From Amycolatopsis sp. WQ 127309 (GTDB taxonomy: Bacteria; Actinomycetota; Actinomycetes; Mycobacteriales; Pseudonocardiaceae), in the NCBI RefSeq assembly GCF_023023025.1, contig NZ_CP095481.1:1240001-1304000 (forward strand): a stretch of 64,000 nucleotides of DNA. Direction: 5' to 3'. The notes under the pieces were generated by a model, which saw only the letters and a list, made by a program, of their open reading frames with translations, made no database searches and had not been told where the DNA came from. Both the position numbers and the translations under genes were made by a program. Positions within the stretch are counted from its first letter, which is position 1, and every line of letters starts with the position of its first letter. Of the stretch, positions 62,076 to 64,000 are shown piece after piece.

Positions 62076-62867
62076 TTACTCGTTCGTCTTGACGCACATC
62101 GTCGTCGCCGGCTCCGGGTAGACCGCGACGCGCGTGGCGTCGGTCCCCTCGCAGACGCTCTGGTCGGCCTGGCCGCTGACGACCTTGACGAGCTCGCCGT
62201 CCTTCGACGGGTCGGAGCACGGGACCTTCTTGTAGCCCTGCGTCTTCGAGGTGAAGTTCGTCAGGCAGTCGCCCTGCTTGGCGTTGATCATCAGGCACAG
62301 CTTGTAGGAGCTGCGGCCGCTGACGGTGTAGGTGTCGTACGCCGCGTCACTGCCGCCCGGGCAGGAGTCGCTGGAGCTGTCCAGCTTCTTGGCGATCTTC
62401 ACGTTCGCGCTCGGATCGTTGCAGTCGGCCTTGCTCGGCTCGTCGCCACCCGAGGTGAACTCGGTGACCGACAGGCAGTCACCGGCGTTCGAGCTGGCCG
62501 GCGACGTGGCGAAGTTGACGATCGCCAGCGTGCCGCCGACGACCACGATCACCGCGACGATGGCGAGGCGGATCCAGAGCGCCTTCGACTTCTTCGGCGG
62601 GGCCGGCGGCGCGGGCGGGTAACCGGGCTGGCCGGGCGGCGGGCCGTACGGGCCGGGCTGTCCGGGCGGCGGGCCGTACTGGCCCGGCTGCCCCTGGACC
62701 GGCTGGCCCTGGGGCGGCGTGCCGTACTGCGGCTGCGGCTGACCCTGCGGCGGCGTGCCGTACTGCGGCTGGCCGTACTGCTGCTGCTGGCCGCCGGGAG
62801 GCGGCCCGTAGGGATCGGGCTGACCCACCGGCTGCTGGCCCCCGGGGGCCGGAGGGGGAACGCTCAC
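62076..62867 (-). CDS. LppU/SCO3897-like membrane-anchored protein
   Basis: 263 residues. Residues 1-90 are Pro/Gly/Gln/Tyr-rich repeats (GQYGPPPGQPGPYGPPPGQ). A transmembrane helix LAIVAVIVVVGGTLAIVNF follows. The extracytosolic part has six Cys, including NAGDCLSVTEF, KADCNDPSA, KQGDCLTNFTS and VPCSDPSKD, the pattern of the LppU family. The function is unknown; it is probably disulfide-bonded in the envelope. The GTG at 62867 follows GAGG at 6-nt spacing and is preferred to the GTG four codons upstream. Confidence 0.8.
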   Translation of the reverse strand: MSVPPPAPGGQQPVGQPDPYGPPPGGQQQQYGQPQYGTPPQGQPQPQYGTPPQGQPVQGQPGQYGPPPGQPGPYGPPPGQPGYPPAPPAPPKKSKALWIRLAIVAVIVVVGGTLAIVNFATSPASSNAGDCLSVTEFTSGGDEPSKADCNDPSANVKIAKKLDSSSDSCPGGSDAAYDTYTVSGRSSYKLCLMINAKQGDCLTNFTSKTQGYKKVPCSDPSKDGELVKVVSGQADQSVCEGTDATRVAVYPEPATTMCVKTNE

Positions 62868-62969
62868 TGTGAACCTCACACATGTGAAAGAGAACTGACC
62901 GGCACATCAAACACGCAGGGTGATCAGCGTCCGCAGCGGGGTCCACGGATGAGACATTTACCGACAGAA

Positions 62970-62998
62970 AAGGCGCCCCGTCGATTACGGAGCGCCTT
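62970..62998. terminator. stem-loop terminator
   Basis: 12-bp arms AAGGCGCCCCGT and ACGGAGCGCCTT with one wobble pair around CGATT, downstream of the Bax inhibitor-1 gene. Confidence 0.75.
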
Positions 62999-63020
62999 CA
63001 CTGCAGGACTGTGAGCCAGC

Positions 63021-63854
63021 TTACTCGCGGAGGTACGACAGCAGCCGCAGGATCTCCAGGTACAGCCAGACCAGGGTGGTCATCAGGCCGAAGGCGACGT
63101 ACCAGGCCCACTTCGACGGCATGCCCTCGCGGATCATCCGGTCCGCCTGGTCGAAGTCGAGCAGGAAGCTGAAGGCCGCGATGCCGATGCAGACGATGCT
63201 GAAGATGATGGCGATCGGGCCGCCGTCGCGCAGCGGGTTGAAGCCGAAGGCCAGCGCACTGATCAGGTTGAACAGCATCAGGATCGCGACACCGACGACG
63301 GCGCCGACGATCCACTTGGTCAGCTTCGGCGTCACCTTGACAGCACCGGTCTTGTAGACCACCAGCATGCCGATGAAGACACCCATGGTGCCGACGATCG
63401 CCTGCAGCGCGATCCCGGGGTAGATCACCTCGAACACGCCGCTCAGCGCGCCGAGGAACAGGCCTTCGGCGGCCGAGTAGACGAGCGTGAGCGGCGCGCT
63501 CGCCTTCTGTTTGAAAATGATCACCAGCGAGATGACGAGCCCGACGACCAGGCCGCCGAGCATCGCCCCGATGAGCGCGCCGGACAGCCGGCCGGTGTCG
63601 GCCAGCTGGTTCTGCGCCCAGATCGCCGTGACGATCCCGACGAGCAGCGTGGTGCCGAGGCTCATCCCCGTCTTGACGACGACGTCGTCGACCGTCATCG
63701 GGCGGTCGCCCTCGCCGGAGGAGACCTGTCCCGGGCCGTACCCGGGCACGCCGCCCTGGGGCTGGTTGAAGCCCACCGGGGGGCCGTACTGGCCGTAAGT
63801 CTGCGTTCCGCCCTTTGGCAGGTTGCGGAACGCCGGGTTGCTACTGGAACGCAC
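63021..63854 (-). CDS. Bax inhibitor-1 / YccA family membrane protein
   Basis: 277 residues with a Gly/Pro/Gln-rich N-terminal tail (residues 1-50) and seven transmembrane helices (TMBIM fold). Marks are LVYSAAEGLFLGALSGVFE, FSFLLDFDQADRMIREGMP with its conserved acidic pair, and the C-terminal YLEILRLLSYLRE. The family may form calcium-leak channels. The GTG at 63854 (VRSSSNPAFRNLPKGG) is chosen because GGAGG lies 5 nt upstream and the family starts this way; a TTG ten codons upstream is less likely. Confidence 0.92.
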   Translation of the reverse strand: MRSSSNPAFRNLPKGGTQTYGQYGPPVGFNQPQGGVPGYGPGQVSSGEGDRPMTVDDVVVKTGMSLGTTLLVGIVTAIWAQNQLADTGRLSGALIGAMLGGLVVGLVISLVIIFKQKASAPLTLVYSAAEGLFLGALSGVFEVIYPGIALQAIVGTMGVFIGMLVVYKTGAVKVTPKLTKWIVGAVVGVAILMLFNLISALAFGFNPLRDGGPIAIIFSIVCIGIAAFSFLLDFDQADRMIREGMPSKWAWYVAFGLMTTLVWLYLEILRLLSYLRE

Positions 63855-63943
63855 CTGATCCTCCTGGATCTGCTGCTTTGTCAATCAAGCTGCGTGAATC
63901 AACGCTGCATCGGGTCCAACGACCGTCGGGGACGCGCGGTTCC

Positions 63944-63971
63944 CGTCGAGTAAAGACGACTTTACTCGACG
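63944..63971. terminator. stem-loop at the right edge
   Basis: 12-bp perfect arms CGTCGAGTAAAG and CTTTACTCGACG around ACGA. It could terminate a gene ending just outside the window or act as an operator upstream of the Bax inhibitor gene. Confidence 0.55.
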
Positions 63972-64000
63972 CCTGGTCAGCGGTCCTCGCGCACACCGTA

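Overview
The window is about 72% GC, rich in GTG/TTG starts, and carries mycothiol conjugate amidase, PhoH2, GreA, GuaB1 and type VII secretion-type proteins. This points to an actinomycete of the family Pseudonocardiaceae, most likely Amycolatopsis (inference from gene content and repeat style; no search was run). The housekeeping genes fumC, phoH2, Z-FPP synthase, hemolysin III, the DUF255 thioredoxin protein, an Rv1083-like protein, mca, a DUF4307 protein, greA, metB, cbs and fadA follow the order of the Rv1098c-to-Rv1074c block of Mycobacterium tuberculosis (recalled from memory). Accessory genes are inserted at several points in that backbone.

Layout. 0.3-15.4 kb: fumC, an aldo/keto reductase divergent from an XRE/MmyB regulator, ATP-dependent DNA ligase, a secreted S53 peptidase, a Pr6Pr membrane protein, an old-yellow-enzyme oxidoreductase with twin operators, an MBL hydrolase, a DUF309 protein, guaB1, PIN-PhoH, a small secreted protein, Z-prenyl diphosphate synthase and hemolysin III. 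15.4-21.0 kb: a 5.6-kb integrated element bounded by a 32-bp direct repeat (31/32 identical) that contains the 3' end of the hemolysin III gene. It carries pSAM2-like parts (a Pra-type activator gene broken by an amber codon, an HTH-DUF5919-type regulator and a Pif-like Nudix protein), some small genes and a low-GC AAA ATPase fused to a DUF4435/TOPRIM-like nuclease. No integrase, replication or transfer gene was found. 21.0-29.5 kb: AhpD-like protein, PRC-barrel/DUF2382 stress protein, acyl-CoA dehydrogenase/oxidase, DUF6745 pair and DUF255 thioredoxin protein.

29.5-31.4 kb holds a second low-GC insertion: a PD-(D/E)XK-like nuclease gene between the intact 5' end of the DUF255 gene and a decayed second copy of that 5' end. 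31.4-36.4 kb: the Hen1-Pnkp RNA-repair operon, then a sensor kinase with a stop codon near its 5' end. 36.4-41.7 kb: Rv1083-like gene, mca, DUF4307, greA, a variant MBL protein, and an Lrp regulator divergent from 4-hydroxyphenylpyruvate dioxygenase. 41.9-48.9 kb: a type VII secretion-style polymorphic toxin operon: YbaB-like protein, EspC-like protein, a 1426-residue toxin ending in a probable His-Me nuclease, and three tandem related immunity-type genes. 48.9-64.0 kb: ilvA, metB, membrane proteins, cbs, a pentapeptide-repeat protein, acetyl-CoA acetyltransferase, a 21-bp tandem repeat array, a DHA2-type exporter, a YeeE/YedE transporter, an LppU-type protein and a Bax inhibitor-1 protein.

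The genes of most interest for defence or conflict are the AAA-DUF4435 protein on the integrated element, the nuclease-like gene beside RNA repair, and the toxin-immunity operon. Many gene ends carry near-perfect stem-loops. One of these, with arms beginning GTGAAGGCCTCC, occurs twice. No tRNA, rRNA or CRISPR array was seen.
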